Of a stretch of DNA of 64,000 nt, positions 15,281 to 23,482 are shown piece by piece (the stretch's first letter is position 1; every line of letters starts with the position of its first letter). Source of the DNA: an uncultured Christensenellaceae bacterium (lineage in GTDB: Bacteria; Bacillota; Clostridia; Christensenellales; Borkfalkiaceae). Made by a program: the position numbers and the translations under genes. The notes under the pieces were generated by a model. It searched no databases and had not been told where the DNA came from. It saw only the letters and a program-made list of their open reading frames with translations. The DNA is taken from NCBI GenBank assembly GCA_910589015.1, contig CAJUSA010000003.1, positions 1-64,000 of the forward strand, written 5' to 3'.

Positions 15281-16546
15281 ATGGGTAAACCGCGGTCGGA
15301 AAAAGACCAGAATCTGATTATATTTTTGTGCTGGCTGGTGTATACCGCGTCGTATATCGGGCGTTACAGTTTCAGCGCGAACATACCCGTCATCGAAGCG
15401 CAGTTCGGCGTGGGGCATTCCGCGACCGGACTCGTTTCGATGTGTTTTTTTATTTCTTACGGCGTCGGGCAGGTCGTAAACGGCGTATTCTGTAAAAAAT
15501 ATCCCAAACGCGTTGTTTTAAGCGGCGCGCTCGCGCTATCCGCGGTCATGAACTTCGTCTTGTGGATCGGGGTTGCCTTTGCCGCCTACAAATACATATG
15601 GCTTGTAAACGGGCTGGCGCAGTCGGTTCTGTATTCCTCGCTCATGATCGTCATCGGGGATTTCGTTTTACAAAAAAATTACAAAAAAGCCGTGCTCGTC
15701 ATGGGGTCAACGGTGGGCGTCGGCACGCTGTGCGCCTACGGCGTGAGCGCGCTGTTGCAAAGCGTCGGACAGTACCGTATTATCTTTCTGTTCGCCGCCG
15801 CCGTCATGCTCGCCTCTGCCTTGGCGTGGTTCTTGCTCTATCAAAAAACGACAAAGCGACTTAAAGACGTGCACGGCGAAATCGCGGCGCTCGAAACGGC
15901 GCCGCAGCAAACGCGCAAAGGGACGCGGCGGGGGCTTGTCGCGGTGACAATCGCCGTTTTCGGCGTGTTTGCAATCATCAACAATCTCATCAAAGACGGG
16001 CTGCTGTCGTGGGTGCCTTCGGTCATGATCGAGGCGTTTTCGCTTCCCGGGGAAATTTCCACGCTGCTCACCGTTCTGTTGCCCGCTGTTGCGATTTTCG
16101 GCACGGCTCTCATGCTCTTTTTGAACAAGCTGTGCAAAAATAATTATTATCTGAGCGCGGGTATTTTGTTTGCGCTCACGGCGGCGCTCTGCTTTGCCGT
16201 GACGGCGATCATGCCGTATCGCGCACTCTGGGTCGTCGCCATGGTCTGCCTTGCCGTCGTCAACTGTTTCATGGCGGGCATCAATAATCTTGTTACGGCG
16301 GTCATTCCGCTCTCGCTGCGCAAAGACGTTTCGGCGGGGTTGCTCGCAGGGCTGTTCGACGGGTTCTGCTATATCGGCAGTGCGATCAGCACCTACGGGC
16401 TGGGCGCGGTCGCGGAAAATACGGGCTGGACGGCGGTGTTTTATCTGTTTGCCGCGGTGGCGTGTCTGCCCGTATTCGTCGCCCTTATCGCGGTGCCCGC
16501 AACCGTGCTTAAACGCAGAAAAACGAAAAATCCGCCCGCGCAATAA
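15281..16546 (+). CDS. MFS transporter, organophosphate:phosphate antiporter (GlpT/UhpT) type
   Basis: Integral membrane protein of 421 residues with 12 predicted helices and a central cytoplasmic loop (residues ~185-215, KTTKRLKDVHGEI). The first helix contains SYIGRYSFSANIPVIE, which matches the arginine-bearing Y-x-x-R-x-x-F start of GlpT/UhpT-class transporters, and SYGVGQVVNGVFCKKYPKR is the expected loop 2-3 signature. These exchange a sugar phosphate or glycerol-3-phosphate for phosphate. It ends the operon, 27 nt after paralogue 2, and no strong ribosome binding site is seen. Beside a glycerol-phosphate dehydrogenase it may import a phosphorylated glycerol or sugar; substrate inferred only. 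Confidence 0.8.
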   Translation: MGKPRSEKDQNLIIFLCWLVYTASYIGRYSFSANIPVIEAQFGVGHSATGLVSMCFFISYGVGQVVNGVFCKKYPKRVVLSGALALSAVMNFVLWIGVAFAAYKYIWLVNGLAQSVLYSSLMIVIGDFVLQKNYKKAVLVMGSTVGVGTLCAYGVSALLQSVGQYRIIFLFAAAVMLASALAWFLLYQKTTKRLKDVHGEIAALETAPQQTRKGTRRGLVAVTIAVFGVFAIINNLIKDGLLSWVPSVMIEAFSLPGEISTLLTVLLPAVAIFGTALMLFLNKLCKNNYYLSAGILFALTAALCFAVTAIMPYRALWVVAMVCLAVVNCFMAGINNLVTAVIPLSLRKDVSAGLLAGLFDGFCYIGSAISTYGLGAVAENTGWTAVFYLFAAVACLPVFVALIAVPATVLKRRKTKNPPAQ

Positions 16547-16603
16547 ACGGCGTTCCGAGCCAAAGCGAAAAGAATTTTTCGTACCGCGGGATTATATCTT
16601 GTA

Positions 16604-16633
16604 TTGAAATAAGCGATAAGAAAGTGATAAGAT
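16604..16633 (+). promoter_or_regulatory. Promoter of the SGNH-GH3 operon
   Basis: TTGAAA, an 18-nt spacer and TAAGAT with an upstream TG (extended -10, TGATAAGAT). The 12-mer TGATAAGATATA here recurs exactly in the YitT promoter at 35993-36004. Confidence 0.5.
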
Positions 16634-16677
16634 ATAACAAAATATAGAAGGTCGTTCTATATGCAGGGAGGAAAAGG

Positions 16678-19119
16678 ATGAAGAAAAAACTATGCGCGGC
16701 GCTCACTGCCGTATTGCTTGCCGTGGCAGGGTTGTGCGTGCTTACGGCTTGCGGCAACAAGGATCTATCCAAAGCGGAAATCACGCTTTCTCAAACGACG
16801 TATGTGTACGACGGCACGGCGCACTGCCCCGATATTACCGTCACGCTCGGCGGCAAAACGGTCGAAAGCGGCGAACTTTCCGTCGCTTACAGCAACAATA
16901 TCAATGCGGGCACGGCGACCGTTACCGTAACGCCTGCGATCCGTTCGGCGTATACGGGATCGGTTTCCGCCGACTATACGATCAAACAGGCGCAGGCGAA
17001 TATCGAGAAAGAAATTTACCTGACCGCCGAATATAACCAGAAACTCGGCGAGGTACTGGACGACGGACACAACATCGCCTCGAAGGATCTTGCGACGGAC
17101 GAAGAGCTGACCGCGGATACGCCGCTCACCCGAATCGGCAAAAACGCCTATACGTTCCGTTCGGTTTATACGCCCGCCGATCCCAACTATGCTAAGGTCG
17201 AGCAGACGGTTTATCTTACCGTCACGAAGGCGACGCCCGACGCCATGGCGCAGATCGGCTCGCTTTCGCTTACCGCTCGGCTCGGGGAATCGTATTCGGT
17301 GCTGCAAGGCGCTCTTCCCGCAGGGGTTGTCGTCGCAAACGACGGCGCGTTCACAAACGCGGGCAGGCAGTCGGTCGGCGTTACGGTAAAACAGCCGAGC
17401 GGCGACGGGTTCGATACCGAACACTACGAAACCGTCGAAACGACCCTGAACGTTACCGTCGAACGCGCCGCGCTCGAAATAGACGGCTTTCCTTTTCTTT
17501 ACGATTCCACGGCGTTTGCCGCAGGCGGGGCGGAAGGGCAGTATACCGTGAACGGTTCGGTCACGCTCGACGGACAGTTTTATATGGATAAGGACTGGAC
17601 GGTTTCGATCACTTTCACTTACGAAGCGTTAGCTCGCCTCAATATCAACGGCATTTTCGATAACGTCAAGGACGGCGATCTGATCGACGGCGCGAAAAAG
17701 ACCGATTTCCGTTTCGACGGCGAATATGCGACCTGTTGTTCATGGCTGGGTTCGCTCACGAGCCGTTACGACTACGTTCCCGCAGGCGCCGAGGCGCTCA
17801 GCGGCGACAACGTCTATCTGCCCGAACATTCGTCCTGGAACGCGGTTAAAATCACGATCAAGTCGTGGCAGCAGGCGAATACAACGACGAGAAGACTTTA
17901 TGAAATTTACATGGGCGACGGCGCGGATCCGGCAGACGGAACGCTTTTGTTTGCGCGTTATACCACGAGAACCAACCCTTACCGCTTGCAGTTCCTGTTT
18001 GAAGAAGCGGCGGGCGTGACGGTTACCGATCTTACTTACACCGAAAGAGCCTACGGTATCGAAAAGCTGTTCGGCGCCGACGGAAAGATGGCGCAGTTTG
18101 TTTCGGACGGCACGACGGTTGCCGACGAATATAAGAAGGGCGGGTTGATGATGCTCGGTGACGACCTTTTGGACTACTGGGCAACGAATTACGATAAATC
18201 ATGGCTCGAGAGCATGCAGGCGACTTGCGAAATGTGGAAAAACATCGGTTTCGACGCGTCTGTGATTAACCTCGGGGTCGGCGGCTCGACGGCGGAAAAC
18301 TGGGTCAATTACCTTGAATACGGCAAATCTTATTTCGAGCAATTCTGCCCCGAATATGTGCTTCTGCTTGTCGGCGCCAACCAACTTGCGAACGAGGACA
18401 GTCTGAATATTTCGGATTACGTCGTCAAAGTAACCGAGCGCGTGCGCGCGTACTACCCGCAAACCAAGATCCTCGTTCATTCTCTGATGCCTTCGACGAC
18501 GGCGTGCAACCGCTGGGCGATGTGGAACCGTCTGGAAGAGGCGAACGATCTCATTCAGGCATATATCGGCGCGAAGGACGACGAAAACCTGTTCTACCTC
18601 GACTTCGAAAACCTCTTCACGGCAGACCGCACGAAACCCGTTTCGGAAACCAATCCTTCCCTGCCCGAATATTATTTTACGGACGGTTGGCATTTTATGA
18701 TTTCCGCGTATGAAATCTGGACGCGGGAAATCATGGACTTTCTGGTCGGAAAGGGCTTTATCGGCAAGGCGCAGATCGCCGTTACGGTCCGAAACGAAGA
18801 TCCTGCCGATCAAACCGATATTTCCGCCTGCGTGAAGATCGAGAGCGCCACTTCGTATAACGGACACGTTGTCATGAAGCTCGATATCGGCGTGCTCGAA
18901 CGGTACGAAAACGGCGAGTTGTACGACGTTTCGTATTATCAGGTCGTCAGCATTCGCTGCGGCGAGCGCGACGTGACCGCTCTTTACGACGCAAAGTCCA
19001 AAACGCTTGCGTTCGACCTCGAAGAGGGCGAAACAAGTGCCGAACTCGTCTTTACGATGAAGTGCGTCGAGGATCCCGACGACAACACGACGGGGGACGG
19101 CGAATTTCAGAATCTGTAA
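16678..19119 (+). CDS. Surface lipoprotein with Ig-like and SGNH-fold domains, catalytic Ser replaced
   Basis: Lipoprotein of 813 residues behind GGGAGG; lipobox LTAC (Cys25). Residues ~30-105 and ~105-180 look like MBG/Ig-like repeats (YVYDGTAHCPDITVTLGGK); a lectin-like region follows. Residues ~490-700 have SGNH/GDSL blocks: block II Gly in NLGVGGSTAENW (~534), block III Asn in GANQLAN (~568), block V Asp669-x2-His672 in DGWHF. But block I reads MLGDDLLDYW, so the nucleophilic Ser of GDS is Asp496. The domain may therefore bind rather than cleave, or use another chemistry. It is first in a two-gene operon with a GH3 glycosidase and likely belongs to the same glycan programme. Confidence 0.8.
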   Translation: MKKKLCAALTAVLLAVAGLCVLTACGNKDLSKAEITLSQTTYVYDGTAHCPDITVTLGGKTVESGELSVAYSNNINAGTATVTVTPAIRSAYTGSVSADYTIKQAQANIEKEIYLTAEYNQKLGEVLDDGHNIASKDLATDEELTADTPLTRIGKNAYTFRSVYTPADPNYAKVEQTVYLTVTKATPDAMAQIGSLSLTARLGESYSVLQGALPAGVVVANDGAFTNAGRQSVGVTVKQPSGDGFDTEHYETVETTLNVTVERAALEIDGFPFLYDSTAFAAGGAEGQYTVNGSVTLDGQFYMDKDWTVSITFTYEALARLNINGIFDNVKDGDLIDGAKKTDFRFDGEYATCCSWLGSLTSRYDYVPAGAEALSGDNVYLPEHSSWNAVKITIKSWQQANTTTRRLYEIYMGDGADPADGTLLFARYTTRTNPYRLQFLFEEAAGVTVTDLTYTERAYGIEKLFGADGKMAQFVSDGTTVADEYKKGGLMMLGDDLLDYWATNYDKSWLESMQATCEMWKNIGFDASVINLGVGGSTAENWVNYLEYGKSYFEQFCPEYVLLLVGANQLANEDSLNISDYVVKVTERVRAYYPQTKILVHSLMPSTTACNRWAMWNRLEEANDLIQAYIGAKDDENLFYLDFENLFTADRTKPVSETNPSLPEYYFTDGWHFMISAYEIWTREIMDFLVGKGFIGKAQIAVTVRNEDPADQTDISACVKIESATSYNGHVVMKLDIGVLERYENGELYDVSYYQVVSIRCGERDVTALYDAKSKTLAFDLEEGETSAELVFTMKCVEDPDDNTTGDGEFQNL

Positions 19120-19137
19120 AATATCGGGAGGAAATTG

Positions 19138-21126
19138 ATGAAAACGGTCAAAGACTTTACGGCGGAAGAAAAACTTCGTCTGCTCTGCGGCGTCGGCTCC
19201 TGGTATACGGAGGATTTCGGCGGTAAACTGCCCCGGATCCGCATGTCGGACGGCCCCGTGGGCTTGCGCACAACGCAACCGAACGCACACGGCGGGCAAG
19301 ATACCATACCCGCGATTGCCTATCCCTGCGTGCAAGTGCTTGCCAATACATGGGATAATGCCTGCGCGCGCAAAGCGGGGGAATGCCTTGCCGAGGACTG
19401 CATCGAGCGGGACGTCGATCTTCTGCTCGCGCCCGGCGTGAATATCAAGCGTTCGCCTTACTGCGGGCGGAATTTCGAATATTTTTCGGAAGATCCTTTG
19501 CTTGCGGGCACGCTTGCCCGCGAATACATTGCGGGGTTGCAGGGGAAGGGGATCGGCGCATGCCTCAAACACTTTCTTGCCAACAATCTCGAATACGACC
19601 GTTTTCATCAATCGAGCGAAATCGACGAACGCACGTTGCGTGAAATATATTATAAACCGTTTGAAATTGCCTGCGAGGCGAAACCCGTTTCGATCATGTG
19701 TTCGTATAACCGTGTGAACGGTGTGTACGCATCCGAAAACAAAAAGGGATTTCGCGTACTGCGCGACGAGTTCGGTTTCGACGGCGCGATTATTTCTGAT
19801 TGGGATGCGGTGCGCGACCGCACTGCGGCGGCGCGGGCGGGGCTCGATCTCGAAATGCCTTTTTGTCAAAAGAGTTACGAAAAATTTGTCGCCGACTATC
19901 GCGCGGGCAAAATCACCGAAGAAGAGATCGATCAATGCGCCGAACGGATGCTCGCCCTCGTCAATCGTTTGCAAGACATGAAGAAAAAGCGCAAGATCGC
20001 CATGACCGTGGAAGAGCGGCGCGAGGCGGGCAAACACATCGCCGCGGAGGGCGCGGTTCTGCTGAAAAACAACGGCGTGCTGCCACTGAAAAAAGGCGCC
20101 AAAATCTCGCTTTGCGGTAGTTGCGTGCGCTATGGCAACCGCGACTTTGCGGCGGGCGGCGGATCGTCGCAGGTGAATTGGCTCGATCCCGTGTTCGATC
20201 TCCCCGCGCAACTCGGAAAGAGGACGGGCGGCAAGGTCTTGTTCGAGGCGGCGTTCCGATTCGATAATATCGATTCGTATCGTCAGAACACCGTCGCGGC
20301 GGTGCGCAATGCCGCTCTATCCGATGTTAACGTCGTATGCGTGTGCACGGGAACGGGTGTGGAAAAGGAAGGCAGCGACCGTGCGACCTTGCGCCTTCCC
20401 GTCGTGCAAGAACGTATTATTGCGGAAACCTCCGCGCAAAATCCCAATACCGTCGTCGTCATCTTTGCGGGCGCGCCCGTCGATACGAGCGCTTGGGAAA
20501 ATCGCGTCGCGGCGATTTTGTATGCAGGGTTTACGGGTATGGGCGGCGACGAGGTCGTCGCAAAACTGCTCACGGGCGAACTTAATCCCTGCGGAAAACT
20601 GAGCGAAACCTTTCAGACGGAAAACGCGTTGCCCGATTTTCACTTCGTTTCGGGCGTAACGCGTTATCGGGAGGGGTTGGACGTCGGTTACCGTTATTAT
20701 AGTTCCAACCGTCTTCCCGTACTCTATCCCTTCGGGTTCGGGCTGAGCTATTCTTCGTTCGAATATTCTGCCTTGCAGCTCAAAACGAAGGGGCATTCTC
20801 TCGAAGCGAGCTATGAAATCGAAAACACTTCTGCCCGCGACGGTAAGGAAATTTCTCAGATCTATGTGCGCCCCTGCGCGCCGTTTGTATACCGCCCCGA
20901 CCGCGAACTGAAAGGCTATTCCAAAAACGGCGTAGCGGCAGGAAAAAAAGTGCGCGTCACCGTTGAACTCGACGTTTCCGCGTTTGCATATTGGTCGACG
21001 GCAACAGATGGCTTGCAAGCGGACGACGGACTGTATGAAATTGCCGTCGGCGCCTCGTCGGAAGATCTCCGCCTGCGTGCGTTTTTGGAATTAAAAGACG
21101 GAAAACTGTCGATTGCCGATCGGTAA
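19138..21126 (+). CDS. Glycoside hydrolase family 3
   Basis: A 662-residue GH3 enzyme, started at ATG 19138 after GGGAGG. There is no signal peptide, so it is cytoplasmic. The catalytic barrel shows SDGPVGLRTT, APGVNIKRSPYCGRNFEYFS, a KH pair in ACLKHFLANN and the nucleophile Asp221 in IISDWDAV. The alpha/beta sandwich domain starts near residue 295 (AAEGAVLLKNNGVLPLKKG), and a C-terminal fibronectin-like domain carries the usual YPFGFGLSYSSFEYS. Slightly shorter than the common 700-850 residues. Likely releases glucose, xylose or arabinose from imported oligosaccharides. It follows the SGNH lipoprotein by 18 nt and ends 2 nt from the convergent DeoR gene with no terminator between. Confidence 0.93.
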   Translation: MKTVKDFTAEEKLRLLCGVGSWYTEDFGGKLPRIRMSDGPVGLRTTQPNAHGGQDTIPAIAYPCVQVLANTWDNACARKAGECLAEDCIERDVDLLLAPGVNIKRSPYCGRNFEYFSEDPLLAGTLAREYIAGLQGKGIGACLKHFLANNLEYDRFHQSSEIDERTLREIYYKPFEIACEAKPVSIMCSYNRVNGVYASENKKGFRVLRDEFGFDGAIISDWDAVRDRTAAARAGLDLEMPFCQKSYEKFVADYRAGKITEEEIDQCAERMLALVNRLQDMKKKRKIAMTVEERREAGKHIAAEGAVLLKNNGVLPLKKGAKISLCGSCVRYGNRDFAAGGGSSQVNWLDPVFDLPAQLGKRTGGKVLFEAAFRFDNIDSYRQNTVAAVRNAALSDVNVVCVCTGTGVEKEGSDRATLRLPVVQERIIAETSAQNPNTVVVIFAGAPVDTSAWENRVAAILYAGFTGMGGDEVVAKLLTGELNPCGKLSETFQTENALPDFHFVSGVTRYREGLDVGYRYYSSNRLPVLYPFGFGLSYSSFEYSALQLKTKGHSLEASYEIENTSARDGKEISQIYVRPCAPFVYRPDRELKGYSKNGVAAGKKVRVTVELDVSAFAYWSTATDGLQADDGLYEIAVGASSEDLRLRAFLELKDGKLSIADR

Positions 21127-21128
21127 GG

Positions 21129-21878
21129 TCAGCGGTAAATGAGTTCGGGAAGCCGGTCGGTTTCGAAGTAACCGCGTATATCTCTGTCGCTCACAACGCA
21201 GTCGAATTCGTTGAGCGAGCACAGGCGGTAAGAGGACGTTCTGCCGAATTTCGTGCTGTCGCACAAAAAGATGTTTTGCGTCGCGTGGCGCATCATGCAC
21301 TTGCGCACGACGTTTTCTTCCTCGAAACAGTCGTAAACCTCGCCGTTCCTGCCCACCGACTGGGCGGAATAAAAGGCGATATCGGCGTGCAACGTGCCGA
21401 TCATTTCCGTCGCATGGTGCCCGATGAGCACCGAAGGGTTGGAAGGGGAAACCAAACCGCCCGTCGAATAGGCATCGATCTTGTTGCGCGAAAGCAAAGA
21501 AAGGGTGTCGATACCGTTCGTGACCACCCTGATGTTTTTGAACTCGGAAAGATATTCGGCAATAAAGAAGGCGGAAGTCGTTCCGTCGAGAAAAATAAGA
21601 TCGCCGTTTTTGATCCGTCTGATCGCGGAAAGGGCGATCTTTTTCTTTTCTAAAATATTCTGGTGGGTGCGGAAGGTGAAACTGGGGAAAAAGTTATGCT
21701 CGTCGTTGAGTTTCGCGCCGCCGTGGGTGCGGATGACCAGCCCCTTCTGTTGCAGCAAGGTCAGTTTCCGCCGCACGGTCGAAGGGCTTACGAAGAGTTC
21801 CCGCGCAATATTTTCGATTTCCGCGCTCTCTTCCGAACGCAGGATCTCAAGGATTTTGTTCTCGATATCGTCTTTCAT
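21129..21878 (-). CDS. DeoR-family repressor, probably GlpR-like
   Basis: A 249-residue regulator. Residues ~4-57 are the DeoR winged helix (IARELFVSPSTVRRKLTLLQ, then GLVIRTHGGA, the family signature). The rest is the phosphosugar-sensing domain with DLIFLDGTTSAFFIAEYL and VVTNGIDTLSLLS. It is transcribed away from the glycerol-3-phosphate oxidation operon at 22046, and operator-like repeats fill the shared intergenic region, so autoregulation and repression of that operon are likely, with a glycerol or triose phosphate as inducer. The assignment to GlpR rests on context. The gene converges on the GH3 gene with only 2 nt between stops. Confidence 0.88.
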   Translation of the reverse strand: MKDDIENKILEILRSEESAEIENIARELFVSPSTVRRKLTLLQQKGLVIRTHGGAKLNDEHNFFPSFTFRTHQNILEKKKIALSAIRRIKNGDLIFLDGTTSAFFIAEYLSEFKNIRVVTNGIDTLSLLSRNKIDAYSTGGLVSPSNPSVLIGHHATEMIGTLHADIAFYSAQSVGRNGEVYDCFEEENVVRKCMMRHATQNIFLCDSTKFGRTSSYRLCSLNEFDCVVSDRDIRGYFETDRLPELIYR

Positions 21879-21891
21879 GAAACAATCTCTC

Positions 21892-21952
21892 TTTTGCTCA
21901 ATATGAGCATTTATTTTTGCTCAATTTGCCATAAATCTTTCAATATGATCAG
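21892..21952. promoter_or_regulatory. Three operator-like repeats for the DeoR/GlpR regulator
   Basis: Site 1 is a perfect 6-bp inverted repeat, TGCTCA-ATA-TGAGCA (21895-21909). Site 2 repeats TTTTGCTCAAT about 23 nt downstream (21915-21925). Site 3, TTCAATATGATCA (21939-21951), matches site 1 closely. They lie between the regulator start and the promoter of the 22046 operon. Confidence 0.55.
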
Positions 21953-21968
21953 AATGAAACCATAAAAT

Positions 21969-21997
21969 TTGATTACATTGCGTATTTATATTATAAT
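21969..21997 (+). promoter_or_regulatory. Promoter of the glycerol-3-phosphate oxidation operon
   Basis: TTGATT, a 17-nt spacer and a perfect TATAAT, giving a leader of about 40 nt before the GTG start at 22046. The operator-like repeats end just upstream of the -35 box. Confidence 0.7.
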
Positions 21998-22045
21998 AAA
22001 GATACAAAAAAAGTCAAGCTGTTTTTCAGATTTGCGAGGTGTAAT

Positions 22046-23482
22046 GTGCAGATTTTCGATGTTATCGTGATCGGTGGCGGGGTCATCGGCGGAACGGTTT
22101 TGCGGGAACTCACGAAGTACCGCCTGAACGTGTGCCTGCTCGAAAAAGAGGGCGACGTTTGCATGGGGCAGAGCAGAGCGAATAGCGGGATCGTCCATGC
22201 GGGCTACGACGCCGCGGAAGGTACGCTCAAAGCTAAATTCAACGTTGCGGGCAATAAAATGATGTTTTCTTATGCCCGCGAGCTGGGCGTAAAGTGCGAA
22301 CAAAACGGTTCGTTCGTCGTGGCGTTTTCTCAAGAGGAATTGCAAACGCTGTATGCACTCAAAGAACGCGGCGAGCGCAACGGCGTGCCTTTTTTGGAAG
22401 TCGTCGGCGCCGAAAAACTCAGGAAATACGAACCGAATGTTTCTTCGCGCGCCGTCGGCGCGCTCTATGCGCCCACGGGCGGAACCGTGTGTCCTTACGA
22501 ACTTACGATTGCGGCGATCGGCAACGCTATGGATAACGGCGCACAGCTCTTTTGCGATTTCGAAGTGCATGCGATTGAAAAGAACGGCGATCGCTTCCGC
22601 GTTGCAACGCGCGACGGCAGAGAGGTCGCGGGCAAACTGCTTATCAATTGCGCGGGGCTTGCCGCAGGCGCGATCGCAAATCTTGCGGGCGATCCTTCTT
22701 TGCATATCGGCGCGCGGAAAGGGGAATACCTTTTGCTCGATCGCGAAAGCGGAAATCTTGTTTCGCGCACGCTGTTCTTTACGCCCACAAAGGCGGGCAA
22801 AGGGATCCTCGTATCCCGCACCGTAGACGGAAATATCATTCTCGGCCCGACGGCGGAAGAAACCCAAAGCCGTCTTACGGAAACGAGTGCGGAAGGGCTT
22901 TCGGCGATCATGCGCAAGGCGCAGGAAATGTGTCCCGACGTGCCGCTTTATAACACGATCACCTCGTTTGCGGGCGTACGCGCCTATTCCGACCGTCACG
23001 ATTTTATCATCGAAGAGAGCAAAGCGGTCAACGGGCTCATTCATTGCGCGGGGATCGAATCGCCCGGATTGACTTCGGCGCCCGCGATCGCGCAGTATGT
23101 TGCGGAAACGCTTGTCGGCAAACATTTCGCGCTTGAAAAGAACGCGTCGTTTTGCGGCGCGCGCAAGAGCGACCGCTTTTTTGCCGAGCTTTCCGTCGAA
23201 GAGAAGAACAAACTCATTGCGCGCGATCCCGCGTTCGGAAAAATCGTGTGCCGTTGCGAGCAGGTAACCGAGGGGGAAATTCTGCATGCGATCAAGAGCA
23301 ATCCGCCCGCGAGAAATATCGACGCCGTCAAGCGCCGCACGCGTTCGGGCATGGGTAGATGTCAGGGCGGGTTCTGTCAGCCTCATATTGCCGAACTGAT
23401 CGCGCGGGAACTTGATATCCCGCTCGACGAGGTGACGAAAAGCGGAAGGGGATCGAATTTAGTGGCGGAGGCGTGCAAATGA
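22046..23482 (+). CDS. glpA: FAD-dependent glycerol-3-phosphate dehydrogenase (GlpA type)
   Basis: Flavoprotein of 478 residues that oxidises glycerol-3-phosphate to dihydroxyacetone phosphate in characterised relatives. The N-terminal FAD site is VIVIGGGVIGGTVLREL; QSRANSGIVHAGYD follows as in GlpA/L-2-hydroxyglutarate oxidase folds. The C-terminus (from ~residue 398) is a BFD-type iron-sulfur domain with Cys402 and Cys404 (VCRCEQVTEGE) and GMGRCQGGFCQPHI. The start is GTG 22046 behind GAGGTG; the ATG at 22044 is out of frame and soon stops. It is the first gene of a three-gene operon (with an NAD(P)-type flavoprotein and DUF1667) common in Firmicutes, probably acting at the membrane face or in the cytoplasm. 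Confidence 0.88.
   Translation: MQIFDVIVIGGGVIGGTVLRELTKYRLNVCLLEKEGDVCMGQSRANSGIVHAGYDAAEGTLKAKFNVAGNKMMFSYARELGVKCEQNGSFVVAFSQEELQTLYALKERGERNGVPFLEVVGAEKLRKYEPNVSSRAVGALYAPTGGTVCPYELTIAAIGNAMDNGAQLFCDFEVHAIEKNGDRFRVATRDGREVAGKLLINCAGLAAGAIANLAGDPSLHIGARKGEYLLLDRESGNLVSRTLFFTPTKAGKGILVSRTVDGNIILGPTAEETQSRLTETSAEGLSAIMRKAQEMCPDVPLYNTITSFAGVRAYSDRHDFIIEESKAVNGLIHCAGIESPGLTSAPAIAQYVAETLVGKHFALEKNASFCGARKSDRFFAELSVEEKNKLIARDPAFGKIVCRCEQVTEGEILHAIKSNPPARNIDAVKRRTRSGMGRCQGGFCQPHIAELIARELDIPLDEVTKSGRGSNLVAEACK

Noticed and set aside
18199..20211. A 670-codon minus-strand frame spanning the SGNH-GH3 junction
   Set aside because: It crosses two confidently called genes antisense and shows no motif or start signal.
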